In this document: positions 43,037 to 50,898 of the stretch, piece after piece
Numbering within the stretch: the first letter of the stretch is position 1
Layout: the number at the start of each line of letters is the position of its first letter
Source: Streptomyces lydicus
Lineage (GTDB): Bacteria; Actinomycetota; Actinomycetes; Streptomycetales; Streptomycetaceae
Assembly: GCF_001729485.1 (NCBI RefSeq)
Contig: NZ_CP017157.1
Coordinates: 1,426,001 to 1,490,000, forward strand
Reading direction: 5' to 3'
Length of the DNA stretch: 64,000 bases
Notes under the pieces: model-generated
What the model was told of the DNA's origin: nothing
The model's input: only the letters and a program-made list of their open reading frames with translations
Databases searched by the model: none
Made by a program: the position numbers and the translations under genes

Positions 43037-46000
43037 CCGGCGACCGCGCCACGGTGCACGCCACGGCGGCGTCTGCGCACGGCGCCTCCGAACCACGCCA
43101 GGAGGGACCGGCCGACCTGCGTCTTGTCGGGCCGGCGCTGGCGGCCTGGGCGGCTGCGGCGGTCGCCCTGGACGCGCCCGGGGTCGCGGTGGCGGTGGCC
43201 TGCGGTGCGGCTGTCCTGCTCGCCGCTCTCGCCCTGAGGGTGGCCGTTCTCCGGCGACGGGCGGAGCGTGAGCCGGAGGGGGAGCAACCACGCGGGGCCG
43301 CCTCGCCGCGCGAGGTGCCGCGGTGCGGAACGAGCCCTGCCGGGCCGGGGGTGAGGTCCTCCGGCCAGGACCCGCGCCGTTCCGGAGCGGAGCCGCGCCG
43401 CCCCGGGCCGGTGCCGCGGCCTCCGGTGCAGGAGCCGCCTCGCGCCGGGGCCGATCCGCCCCGTCCGGCGCCCGGGCCGAGCCGTCCTCGCGGTCCCCGC
43501 ACGTGGTCGGCCGGAGCGTGTGTCGCCCTGGCTGCCGTGCTGCTCTGCGCCACCGCCGGGGCCGCGTCCGCCGCGCTGCGTGCGGCGGACGTCCGGCGCG
43601 GGCCGCTGCCCGCCCTCGCGAAGCGGTACGCGCGGGTCACGGTCGAGCTGGCGGTGACCGGGGACCCCCGGCTGACCCGGCCCCGGGTCCGCGGTTCCCA
43701 ACGGACGCCCCCGGCGCTGGTGTTCGACGCCGAGGCGGTCCGCGTCACCGCGCCGGACGGCGGGGCCAGTGCCGTCCGCACCCCGGTCCTGGTCGTCGTA
43801 CGGCAGCGGGAAGCCGGCGACCGGTCGGGGCCGGCGGCCCTGGCACGCGCCGCGTCCGCCGCCTGGCGCGGGCTGCTGCCCTCGACGCGCATCCGGGTCG
43901 TGGCACGCGCCGTACCACCGTTGACCTCGGGCGATCAGGCCGCCGCCGTGCTCCGGGTCACCGGCGACGGGCCGCCGGTCGTGACCCGGCCGCCCACGCC
44001 GCTGCAGCGGCTGGCGGGAGGTCTGCGCGCCGGCCTCCGCGAGGCCACCGACGGGCTTCGCCCCGATGCCCGCGCGCTGCTTCCGGGGCTCGTGGTGGGG
44101 GACACCTCGCGGGTGCCGCCGGACCTGGACGACGCCTTCCGCGCCACCGACCTGACCCATCTGCTGGCCGTCTCCGGCAGCAATCTGACGATCGTGCTCG
44201 CCCTGCTGATCGGCCCGCCGCATCTCGCGACGCGCGCCGAGCGCCGTGGGCTGGCACCGCGCCTGGGGCTCTCGCTGCGCGGCACCGCCGTCATCGGTGG
44301 CGCGCTGGCGCTCGCCTTCGTGGTCGTCTGCCGCCCGGATCCGAGTGTGCTGCGTGCCGCCGCCTGCGGGCTGATCACGCTGCTGGCGATCGGCACCGGG
44401 CGTCGCCGCTCCCTGCTCCCGGCGTTCGCCGCCGCCGTTCTGCTGCTGGTGCTCTACGACCCCTGGCTCGCCCGGAGTTTCGGCTTTCTGCTCTCCGTCC
44501 TGGCGACCGGCGCGCTGCTGCTGCTCGCGCCACGCTGGAGCGCGGCCCTCCAGCGGCGACGGGTGCCGCCCCGGCTCGCCGAGGTGCTCGCCGCCGCGGC
44601 CGCCGCCCAGGCGGTGTGCGCACCGGTCGTCGTCGTGCTCGCGGCCCGGGTCGGCCTGGTCGCGGTGCCCTGCAATCTGCTGGCCGAGCTGGCCGTGGCA
44701 CCCGCCACCGTCCTGGGCTTCGCCGCGCTCGCCGCCGCTCCGCTCGCGCTGCCGGCCGCCAGGGCGCTGGCCTGGTGCGCGGGCTGGCCCGCCGAGTGGA
44801 TCGCGGCGGTCGCGCGTCGGGGCGCGGCGCTGCCGGGAGCGGAGTTCGAGTGGCCCGGCGGCTGGGTGGGCGGCCTGGCGCTGGCGGCCGTCATCGCGGT
44901 CCTGGTACCGGTCGGCCGTCGGGTGCTCCGCCGGCGTTGGCTGGGCGTGCTCTGTGCTCTGGCGGTGGCGCTGGCGGTGATCCGGCCCGCACCGCTCACC
45001 CGCGTGATCACCGGCTGGCCGCCGGCCGGCTGGCGGGCCGTGGTCTGCGACGTCGGACAGGGCGACGGCCTGGTGCTGGCTGCCGGGGACGGTACGGCGC
45101 TGGTGGTCGACACCGGCCCCGAGCCCCGCGCCATCGACCGCTGCCTCACCGACCTCGGCGTCCGCCGGATCCCCCTCCTCGTCCTCACCCACTTCCACGC
45201 CGACCACGTGGACGGGCTCCCCGGCGCACTCCGCGGCCGTTCGGTCGGCGCCATCGAGACCACCACGCTTCCCGACCCGCCGGGCCAGGCCCGTTTCGTG
45301 CGCGGAACGGCCGCGGCTGCGGGCGTGCCGATCGTGCCCGCCGCACCGGGCGAGCGGCGCCACCTCGGTCCGCTGACCTGGGAGGTGCTCTGGCCTCCTC
45401 CCGCACCACCGGCGGCCCGGGGCCCCGATCGCGCCGTGCCCCCCGACGCGCTCGACGGCCCCAATGACGCCAGCGTCACCCTCCTCGTCCGTACGGGCGG
45501 GCTGACCCTCCTGCTGCTGGGGGACCTCGAACCGCCCGCGCAGCAGGCGTTGTTGGCGGCCCATCCCGAGCTGGGCGCCGTCGACGTGCTGAAGGTGGCG
45601 CACCACGGCTCGGCCTATCAGGATCCGCCGTTGCTGCACCGGCTGGCGCCGCGCCTGGCGCTGATCTCCTGCGGCGTGGACAACCCGTACGGGCATCCGG
45701 CGCCCCGGACGATCGCGGCGCTGCGCGCCCGGGGCGCCCAGGTGCTGCGCACGGACACCGACGGTGCGATCGCGGTCCTGGGCACCCCGGCCAGGCTTTC
45801 CGCGGCCGTCAACGGCCGTCGTGGCGGCGGCCGGCCGGCCGGTGGTCGCCGGACCCGCGCGGGGCCCGCCGGCCGGCCGGCCAGGGCGGCAGACGGCGGC
45901 CGGCAGGCTCTGCCGGTCGGCGCAGGGCACGTGCTCGTACCTCCGCATGCCGTTCTTCGCCGTGCCGGAGTCCATGAACGCCAGGAACTGCGCCCGTTGC

Positions 46001-46221
46001 GCCGCACGCTGACCACGTGCTTCCGCGGGGCCGGTCCGTTCGCGCGGCCCGGGTGGGGACCGAACGGTCAGTACACTCCCGGAGGGGCGCCGGATGCCCG
46101 CAGCTCGGCGGCGGTGCGCACCTGCCGCCGGTTCGCCTCCGAGAGGACATCCCCTGATGGACGACGCCGCCACCGACGCCTACCTGGACCGCATCGGTGC
46201 CGTGCGCCCCGCGCGCCCTGA
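43033..46221 (+). CDS. comEC: ComEC/Rec2 DNA-uptake channel with metallo-beta-lactamase domain
   Basis: This 1062-codon frame has N-terminal membrane helices with a poorly conserved Pro/Arg insert (about 80-160), a competence domain with the signature DLTHLLAVSGSNLTIVLALLI, more helices, and a C-terminal metallo-hydrolase domain (about 670-920; VGQGDGLVLAAGDGTALVVDTGPE, LVLTHFHADHVDGLPGAL, LKVAHHGSAYQ). Start GTG overlaps the comEA stop. The frame continues 150 codons past the expected end (GAIAVLGTPARLS) through an Arg/Gly/Pro-rich stretch without domain features and overlaps nat by 65 nt. The real protein may be about 910 residues if a stop was lost or a frameshift occurred. The upper part is certain. 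Confidence 0.88.
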   Translation: MTGDRATVHATAASAHGASEPRQEGPADLRLVGPALAAWAAAAVALDAPGVAVAVACGAAVLLAALALRVAVLRRRAEREPEGEQPRGAASPREVPRCGTSPAGPGVRSSGQDPRRSGAEPRRPGPVPRPPVQEPPRAGADPPRPAPGPSRPRGPRTWSAGACVALAAVLLCATAGAASAALRAADVRRGPLPALAKRYARVTVELAVTGDPRLTRPRVRGSQRTPPALVFDAEAVRVTAPDGGASAVRTPVLVVVRQREAGDRSGPAALARAASAAWRGLLPSTRIRVVARAVPPLTSGDQAAAVLRVTGDGPPVVTRPPTPLQRLAGGLRAGLREATDGLRPDARALLPGLVVGDTSRVPPDLDDAFRATDLTHLLAVSGSNLTIVLALLIGPPHLATRAERRGLAPRLGLSLRGTAVIGGALALAFVVVCRPDPSVLRAAACGLITLLAIGTGRRRSLLPAFAAAVLLLVLYDPWLARSFGFLLSVLATGALLLLAPRWSAALQRRRVPPRLAEVLAAAAAAQAVCAPVVVVLAARVGLVAVPCNLLAELAVAPATVLGFAALAAAPLALPAARALAWCAGWPAEWIAAVARRGAALPGAEFEWPGGWVGGLALAAVIAVLVPVGRRVLRRRWLGVLCALAVALAVIRPAPLTRVITGWPPAGWRAVVCDVGQGDGLVLAAGDGTALVVDTGPEPRAIDRCLTDLGVRRIPLLVLTHFHADHVDGLPGALRGRSVGAIETTTLPDPPGQARFVRGTAAAAGVPIVPAAPGERRHLGPLTWEVLWPPPAPPAARGPDRAVPPDALDGPNDASVTLLVRTGGLTLLLLGDLEPPAQQALLAAHPELGAVDVLKVAHHGSAYQDPPLLHRLAPRLALISCGVDNPYGHPAPRTIAALRARGAQVLRTDTDGAIAVLGTPARLSAAVNGRRGGGRPAGGRRTRAGPAGRPARAADGGRQALPVGAGHVLVPPHAVLRRAGVHERQELRPLRRTLTTCFRGAGPFARPGWGPNGQYTPGGAPDARSSAAVRTCRRFASERTSPDGRRRHRRLPGPHRCRAPRAP

Positions 46222-46936
46222 CGCGGAGGCGCTGCGGAGCCTGCACCTCAGCCATCTGCGCACGGTCCCGTTCGAGAACCTCTCCCTCCACCTCGGTGAG
46301 GAGATCGAACTCGCCGAGCAGCCGCTGCTCGACAAGATCGTCGGTGCCCGGCGGGGCGGCTTCTGTTACGAGCTCAACGGAGCCTTCGCCCTGTTGCTGC
46401 GTGCCCTGGGCTACGAGGTCGAGCTGCTGTCCGCCCGGGTGTTCGGCGACGGCGGCCTCGGCATCCCGTACGACCACATGGCGCTGCGCGTGCAGACGCT
46501 CGACGGGCCGTGGCTTGCGGATGTGGGCTTCGGACGGCACAGCCACTTTCCGCTGCGCTGGGACAGCCGGGACGAGCAGAGCGATCCGGCTGGTGCCTTC
46601 CGCCTGGAGGAGACGTCGGAGGGCGACCTCGATGTGCTGCGGGACGGCGCCCCGCAGTACCGACTCGAACAACGCCCGCGGGGGATCGGGGAGTTCGAGG
46701 TCGGGTGCTGGTGGCACCAAACGTCGCCCAGGTCGCACTTCACGCAGTCCCTGGTGTGCTCACGGCTGACGGAGACCGGCCGGGTCACCCTCTCCGGCCG
46801 CACGCTCGTGATCACCGGGCCGGGCGGGGAGCGGGAGGAGCGGCAGGTGGGGGCGGACGAGGTCCTCGCCGCCTACCGGGAGCACTTCGGCATCGTGCTG
46901 GCACGGGAGCCCGTGGTGGCCGACCGGCCCCGCTGA
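46157..46936 (+). CDS. nat: Arylamine N-acetyltransferase
   Basis: This 259-residue enzyme has the Cys-His-Asp triad: C70 in RGGFCYELN, H107 in PYDHMAL and D122 in LADVGFG. It acetylates arylamines or hydrazines with acetyl-CoA; related enzymes also work in ansamycin synthesis, but no such cluster is here. GAGAGGA is nine bases before the ATG. The 5' end overlaps the comEC frame (different phase). A 13-17-bp repeat array follows at 46951. Confidence 0.95.
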   Translation: MDDAATDAYLDRIGAVRPARPDAEALRSLHLSHLRTVPFENLSLHLGEEIELAEQPLLDKIVGARRGGFCYELNGAFALLLRALGYEVELLSARVFGDGGLGIPYDHMALRVQTLDGPWLADVGFGRHSHFPLRWDSRDEQSDPAGAFRLEETSEGDLDVLRDGAPQYRLEQRPRGIGEFEVGCWWHQTSPRSHFTQSLVCSRLTETGRVTLSGRTLVITGPGGEREERQVGADEVLAAYREHFGIVLAREPVVADRPR

Positions 46937-46950
46937 GGCCACCGACCTGC

Positions 46951-47077
46951 CCGGCTGATCGGCCCGGCTGATCGGCCGACTCCGCTCGTCAGCCGGCCCT
47001 GCTCGTCGGCCGGCCCTGCTGATCGGCCGGCCCCGCTCCTCGGCCGGCCCAGCTCCTCAGCCGGCCCTGGTAACGGG
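46951..47077 (+). repeat. 13- and 17-bp tandem repeats after nat
   Basis: CCGGCTGATCGGC occurs twice in tandem (46951-46963, 46964-46976). Then come 17-bp units at 46993-47009, 47010-47026, 47027-47043, 47044-47060 and a degenerate one from 47061, consensus CCGGCCCTGCTCGTCGG. Confidence 0.85.
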
Positions 47078-47104
47078 GACGGGGTGCCGTGGTGTGGCCC
47101 GCGG

Positions 47105-47377
47105 CTACTCGGCCTCGCGCCAGCCCTCGTACTCCGCCGCGAGTTCGTCCAGCAGGGCCGGGTCATGGGCGCCGGCCGGGTCCTCGACGACCACCAGCCA
47201 CTGAGCGTCCTCGGCGTCGTCCTCGCCGGCCAGGGCGTCCCGCACGAGCTGGGGTTCCTCGGCGACGCCGAAGCGGTCGGTCAGGGCCTCGGCCACCTCC
47301 TCGGCGGCGTCACGGTCGGGCAGAACCAGAACGTGCCGTACGTGGTGGCTGGTGCGGAGGGAGTCGTCGTCGTTCAC
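47105..47377 (-). CDS. Small protein, possible RraB-like RNase E regulator family
   Basis: This 90-residue acidic protein reads VNDDDSLRTSHHVRHVLVLPDRDAAEEVAEALTDRFGVAEEPQLVRDALAGEDDAEDAQWLVVVEDPAGAHDPALLDELAAEYEGWREAE. The strand-helix-strand pattern (VLVLPDRDAAEEVAEALTDRFG...WLVVVEDP) resembles the RraB/DUF695-like fold; the family call is tentative. GTG at 47377 is chosen because conserved-looking sequence starts there, though the frame continues upstream. It is divergent from holA (156 bp between starts). Confidence 0.6.
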   Translation of the reverse strand: MNDDDSLRTSHHVRHVLVLPDRDAAEEVAEALTDRFGVAEEPQLVRDALAGEDDAEDAQWLVVVEDPAGAHDPALLDELAAEYEGWREAE

Positions 47378-47533
47378 CGGGCCATTGTCCGGCAGGGCGG
47401 CCGTGGCACGGGCGTGCGGGGGCCGCGGAGGCGGTGTGCCCGAGATGCGGCCCCGGGCACGCGGCCGCGGGCCGGAGGGCGACGTGCTGCGCAGGGCCGG
47501 CGCTGTCAGTGGGGCGTGGGATGCTGGACCGCG

Positions 47534-48517
47534 ATGGCCAGGAAGACAGCTCACGACGACCCGCTCGCCCCCGTCACGCTCGCGGTGGGCCAGGAAGACC
47601 TGCTGCTGGACCGCGCGGTCCAGCAGGTGGTGGCGGCTGCCCGCGCGGCCGACGCGGACACCGATGTACGCGACCTCACCCCCGATCAGCTGCAGCCCGG
47701 CACCCTCGCCGAGCTGACCAGCCCCTCGCTCTTCGCCGAACGCAAGGTCGTCGTGGTGCGGGCCGCCCAGGACCTGTCCGCGGACACCATCAAGGACGTG
47801 AAGGGGTACCTCGGCTCGCCCGCCGAGGAGATCACGCTCGTCCTGCTGCACGCCGGCGGCGCCAAGGGGAAGGGCCTGCTGGACGCGGCCCGTAAGGCCG
47901 GGGCGCGTGAGGTTGCCTGCCCGAAGATGACCAAGCCGGCGGACCGGCTGGCGTTCGTCCGGGGCGAGTTCAGGGCGACCGGGCGGTCCGCGACACCCGA
48001 GGCGTGCCAGTCGCTGGTCGACGCGATCGGCAGCGATCTGCGCGAGCTGGCGTCGGCCTGTTCGCAGCTGGCCGCCGATGTCGAGGGCGCGATCGACGAG
48101 GCTGTCGTCGCCCGCTACTACACCGGCCGGGCGGAGGCGTCGAGCTTCACCGTCGCTGACCGGGCCGTCGAGGGCCGGGCCGCCGAGGCGCTGGAGGCGC
48201 TGCGGTGGTCCCTCGCCACAGGGGTCGCCCCCGTCATGATCACCAGTGCGCTGGCCCAGGGGGTGCGGGCCATCGGCAAGCTGGCCTCCGCCCCGCGCGG
48301 CGCCCGCCCCGGTGACCTCGCCCGCGAGCTGGGCATGCCGCCCTGGAAGATCGACCGGGTGCGGCAGCAGATGCGCGGCTGGTCGGCGGACGGTGTGGCG
48401 ACGGCGCTGCGCGCGGTGGCGGCAGCCGACGCGGGCGTCAAGGGCGGCGGCGACGATCCGGCCTACGCCCTGGAGAAGGCCGTGGTCGCCATCGCCCGGG
48501 CGGCGCGGTCGCGCTGA
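47534..48517 (+). CDS. holA: DNA polymerase III delta subunit
   Basis: This 327-residue clamp-loader subunit has an N-terminal AAA-like region (ARKTAHDDPLAPVTLAVGQEDLLLDRAVQQVVAAA, FAERKVVVVRAAQDL) and a C-terminal collar domain (AEALEALRWSLATGVAPVMITSALAQGVRAIGKLA). It opens the sliding clamp with the gamma/tau complex. ATG at 47534 is chosen because the family sequence starts there. No strong Shine-Dalgarno was seen. It stands alone upstream of a divergently read proline-rich protein gene and has rpsT in the same neighbourhood, a common actinobacterial arrangement. Confidence 0.93.
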   Translation: MARKTAHDDPLAPVTLAVGQEDLLLDRAVQQVVAAARAADADTDVRDLTPDQLQPGTLAELTSPSLFAERKVVVVRAAQDLSADTIKDVKGYLGSPAEEITLVLLHAGGAKGKGLLDAARKAGAREVACPKMTKPADRLAFVRGEFRATGRSATPEACQSLVDAIGSDLRELASACSQLAADVEGAIDEAVVARYYTGRAEASSFTVADRAVEGRAAEALEALRWSLATGVAPVMITSALAQGVRAIGKLASAPRGARPGDLARELGMPPWKIDRVRQQMRGWSADGVATALRAVAAADAGVKGGGDDPAYALEKAVVAIARAARSR

Positions 48518-48657
48518 GGCAGTAACAGCACCAGGCCACCCCCGCCTGCCCGCCCGCCTCCACCGCGCGCCCGACCACCGCCACGACGTGGTCGGCCGCT
48601 ACCGCACGCCCGACCGCCACCGCCCGACGGGGGCGGCCGGCAGTCGTCCGGCGGCCC

Positions 48658-49611
48658 TTACCGCGAGCCCGAACTCCGCAGTCGCTTGAGGGTTTCCGTC
48701 GCGCTGGTCTTCAGCATGGTCGCGACCTCCGAGGAAGTCGGCTGCTTGCTGGTGCTGCTGCTCGATGCGTAGCTGGACCACGTCGACTGGTAGGTCATCC
48801 AGCCGTCCCGGACGCCGAGGATCACATACGAGCCGCTACTGCTGCTGCCCTCGTCGTTCCTGGTCACGAGGTACGCCTCGTCGCCGAGGCCGGGGACGGA
48901 CTCGACCTTGTAGCCGACCGAGGTGTCCTGCTTCTCGTACGAGCGGTAGTTGTCGGCGAACTCCGGTGCCGGGTCGGTCTTCTTGTGCAGCGTGGCGGCG
49001 CTGTAGAGCCAGTTCGAGGAGTAGTCGGCGCTGCTGGCGTTGTCCTGCTGCAGTGAGACGTTGCACCACATGGTGTCGAGCGAGGTCTGCTGGGTGCCGC
49101 TGTGCTGGGGGTTGGCGTCCTTCGAGGACGAGCCGGTGTTCTCCTTGGTCTTGAAGTGGGCGTTCTCGAAGGGCGTCATCGAGGTGGCCGCGCACAGATC
49201 ACCGGTGTAGGCGTAGCCCGCGAGGTCGGGGCTCGGCTCGGAGGAGAAGCCTCCGGTGGCGAAGAGCAGGGAGCCCCAGATCGCGGAGGCGGCGACGGCG
49301 CCGCCGATCGCCCAGAGCCACCCGGACGCGGACCGGCCGCCGGAAGCGCCCGGAGCGGCGGAGGCGCCGGGAAAGCCGGGCGTCCCTACGGGTGCGCCGG
49401 CCACCGGATAGCCGTAGCCGCCGCCGGGCCCCTGAGGCGGGACCGGCGGAGCCTGCGGCGGGGCGGGCGGGGATGGCGGAGGCGGCTGCTGTGCGTACGG
49501 ATTCGGCTGCGCCGGCGGTATCTCGTTCGGCTGCGCGGGCGCCGGGCCGTACGGAGAGGGCTGCGGCTGGGCGTAAGGGTTGTGCGGATTCGGATCCCCC
49601 GGTGTGGACAT
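48658..49611 (-). CDS. Proline-rich single-pass membrane protein
   Basis: This 317-residue protein is of unknown function. The first 95 residues are Pro/Gln/Ala-rich (PNPHNPYAQPQPSPYGPAP) and probably cytoplasmic and disordered, then comes one membrane helix (about 97-120, WLWAIGGAVAASAIWGSLLFATGG) and an outer domain of 190 residues with two cysteines (DLCAATS, MWCNVSL) probably disulphide-bonded, many Ser and Tyr, and a Ser/Lys-rich end. TACGCT ends 6 nt before the ATG, so the mRNA may be leaderless. No repeat or enzyme motif was recognised. Confidence 0.72.
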   Translation of the reverse strand: MSTPGDPNPHNPYAQPQPSPYGPAPAQPNEIPPAQPNPYAQQPPPPSPPAPPQAPPVPPQGPGGGYGYPVAGAPVGTPGFPGASAAPGASGGRSASGWLWAIGGAVAASAIWGSLLFATGGFSSEPSPDLAGYAYTGDLCAATSMTPFENAHFKTKENTGSSSKDANPQHSGTQQTSLDTMWCNVSLQQDNASSADYSSNWLYSAATLHKKTDPAPEFADNYRSYEKQDTSVGYKVESVPGLGDEAYLVTRNDEGSSSSGSYVILGVRDGWMTYQSTWSSYASSSSTSKQPTSSEVATMLKTSATETLKRLRSSGSR

Positions 49612-49617
49612 GGACGC

Positions 49618-49623
49618 AGCGTA
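49618..49623 (-). promoter_or_regulatory. -10 box (TACGCT) of a probable leaderless promoter
   Basis: On the minus strand TACGCT (plus-strand 49618-49623) ends 6 nt before the ATG at 49611. No Shine-Dalgarno is present. Confidence 0.45.
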
Positions 49624-49790
49624 GCCGAACCCTCTGAAACCGGACCCGCCCGTGCACCCCGGAGAACCGGAAGCGCGACCCCCGGAAAGCCCGAGGAGGG
49701 CGCCTGGAAAGCGGGACCGCGGCGCTCGGACATGCGGAAGCAGGGCACCTGGAGAACCGGCGAGGTTCGCTCCGGTCCGAGAAGGCCGCT

Positions 49791-50000
49791 CACGCCTCGT
49801 GCACCACGAAGGTCACGCTTCGTGCACGACAGAGGTCTCGCCTCGTGCGTCACAGCGGCCACGCCCCGAGGGTCACTCGGGCCACGCCCCGTGCGTCACA
49901 GCGGCCACGCCCCGCGCGGCACGGTGGTCACGCCCACGCGTCACACCGGGCACGCCCCACGCGTAACAGCGGTCACGTTCGCCCGTGCATCACAAAGGCC
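49791..50000 (+). repeat. 23-bp tandem array of nine units
   Basis: Units of exactly 23 bp begin at 49791, 49814, 49837, 49860, 49883, 49906, 49929 and 49952, with a 26-bp last unit at 49975. Consensus is CACGCCCCGTGCGTCACAGCGGC split as 11+12; GTCACAGCGG is the best-kept part. There are no unique spacers. The array lies in the 619-bp gap between rpsT and the proline-rich protein gene (49612-50230), which otherwise holds the hairpin at 49995-50038 and no gene I can support. Confidence 0.9.
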
Positions 50001-50038
50001 CCGTTCCATCCCCTGGGGAAGGGGCGGGACGGGGCCTT
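49995..50038 (-). terminator. Hairpin downstream of rpsT
   Basis: AAGGCCCCGT (49995-50004) pairs with ACGGGGCCTT (50029-50038), with partial pairing inside. Read on the minus strand it is about 190 nt after the rpsT stop and may be its terminator. Confidence 0.5.
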
Positions 50039-50230
50039 CGCGTCAAGCGTTGGTGGCTCCTCGGCGGTGGTGACCGCCGGGTGGGCCGGGTGCGCCGCAC
50101 CCGCGTGGCGAACGCAGGCCGTGTGCGGCGCGGTGGTGCACCGGCCAGGGAGCGGAGAGAGGGGCCGCTGGGTCCCTGCCGGCAGAGGTGTTACGGGGGG
50201 CTGCCGAGGCAGCGGGTACTACGCGAAGGT

Positions 50231-50497
50231 TCAGCCCTTGAGGCCGGCGACCTTCTTCGCCAGCGCCGACTTCTTGTTGGCGGCGGCGTTCTTGTGGATG
50301 ACACCCTTGCTGACGGCCTTGTCGAGCTTCTTGGCAGCCTCGGCCTGGGCGGTGGCGGCCTTCTGCAGGTCGCCGGCCTCGATGGCCTCGCGGGTGCGAC
50401 GGATCGCGGTCTTCAGGGAGGACTTGACAGCCTTGTTGCGCTGACGAGCCTTCTCGTTGGTCTTGATCCGCTTCATCTGGGACTTGATGTTCGCCAC
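50231..50497 (-). CDS. rpsT: 30S ribosomal protein S20
   Basis: This 88-residue protein, [43 protein letters not shown] ... [31 protein letters not shown], is full-length S20. Start is GTG with GAAAAGG upstream. It is divergent from lepA, the usual arrangement. Confidence 0.97.
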   Translation of the reverse strand: MANIKSQMKRIKTNEKARQRNKAVKSSLKTAIRRTREAIEAGDLQKAATAQAEAAKKLDKAVSKGVIHKNAAANKKSALAKKVAGLKG

Positions 50498-50571
50498 GAA
50501 AGAGCCTTTTCAGGTTCGTTGGAGTTTCGAGTTGCGCCGCGCACGAGAGAGGGCACGAAGCGCAGTGGACC

Positions 50572-50601
50572 AGGCTACCAGCAGGGTCTACGGCCTCCCA
50601 A
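50572..50601 (-). promoter_or_regulatory. Candidate rpsT promoter
   Basis: On the minus strand TTGGGA (50601-50596), an 18-nt spacer, then TAGCCT (50577-50572). The leader to the rpsT start would be about 70 nt. Confidence 0.5.
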
Positions 50602-50604
50602 ACC

Positions 50605-50660
50605 AGCCCCGGACGACGCCCGAGCCCCCGGACGACGCCTGAGCCCCCGGACGACGCCCG
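50605..50660 (+). repeat. 18-19-bp tandem repeat, three units
   Basis: AGCCCCGGACGACGCCCG (50605-50622) is followed by two 19-bp copies with one extra C (50623-50641, 50642-50660). Confidence 0.85.
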
Positions 50661-50898
50661 AACCACGGCCCGCTCCTCCACGAGCCCCCGCCCGCCTCGC
50701 CGCGACCGCCGTCGGCCGCCCGCCGAGCCCCACCGGACCGCTCCGCCCCCGCCGGCCATCGCCCCCGGGGGCACCCCGTCCCGCCCGTCGGTGGTCCGCG
50801 GTGGCGCCCACACCCGACCGACCCCGTCGCGCATGGGACCATGGGAAGACGTCACATACCCGAGTCCCGCCTACCCGCGTTCACTGAATGGACCCTGC

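Larger units (their letters stand above)
50498..50898. other. Divergent rpsT/lepA intergenic region
   Basis: This 401-bp gap contains the rpsT promoter, a threefold 18-19-bp repeat (50605-50660) and GC-rich sequence; no gene is supported. No clear lepA promoter was found. Confidence 0.5.

Noticed and set aside
45764-46012. Plus-strand frame of 82 codons inside the comEC 3' extension (contains NARNCARCAAR)
   Set aside because: No ribosome site or domain; could become relevant if the comEC end is a frameshift, but not supported as a gene.
42652-46173. Very long minus-strand frame (1173 codons) opposite comEC
   Set aside because: It is the high-GC shadow of comEC: Arg/Gly/Pro/Gln-rich, no domain, wrong third-position bias.
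49791-50000. CRISPR-like array
   Set aside because: The 23-bp units are directly adjacent without unique spacers, and no cas genes are present.
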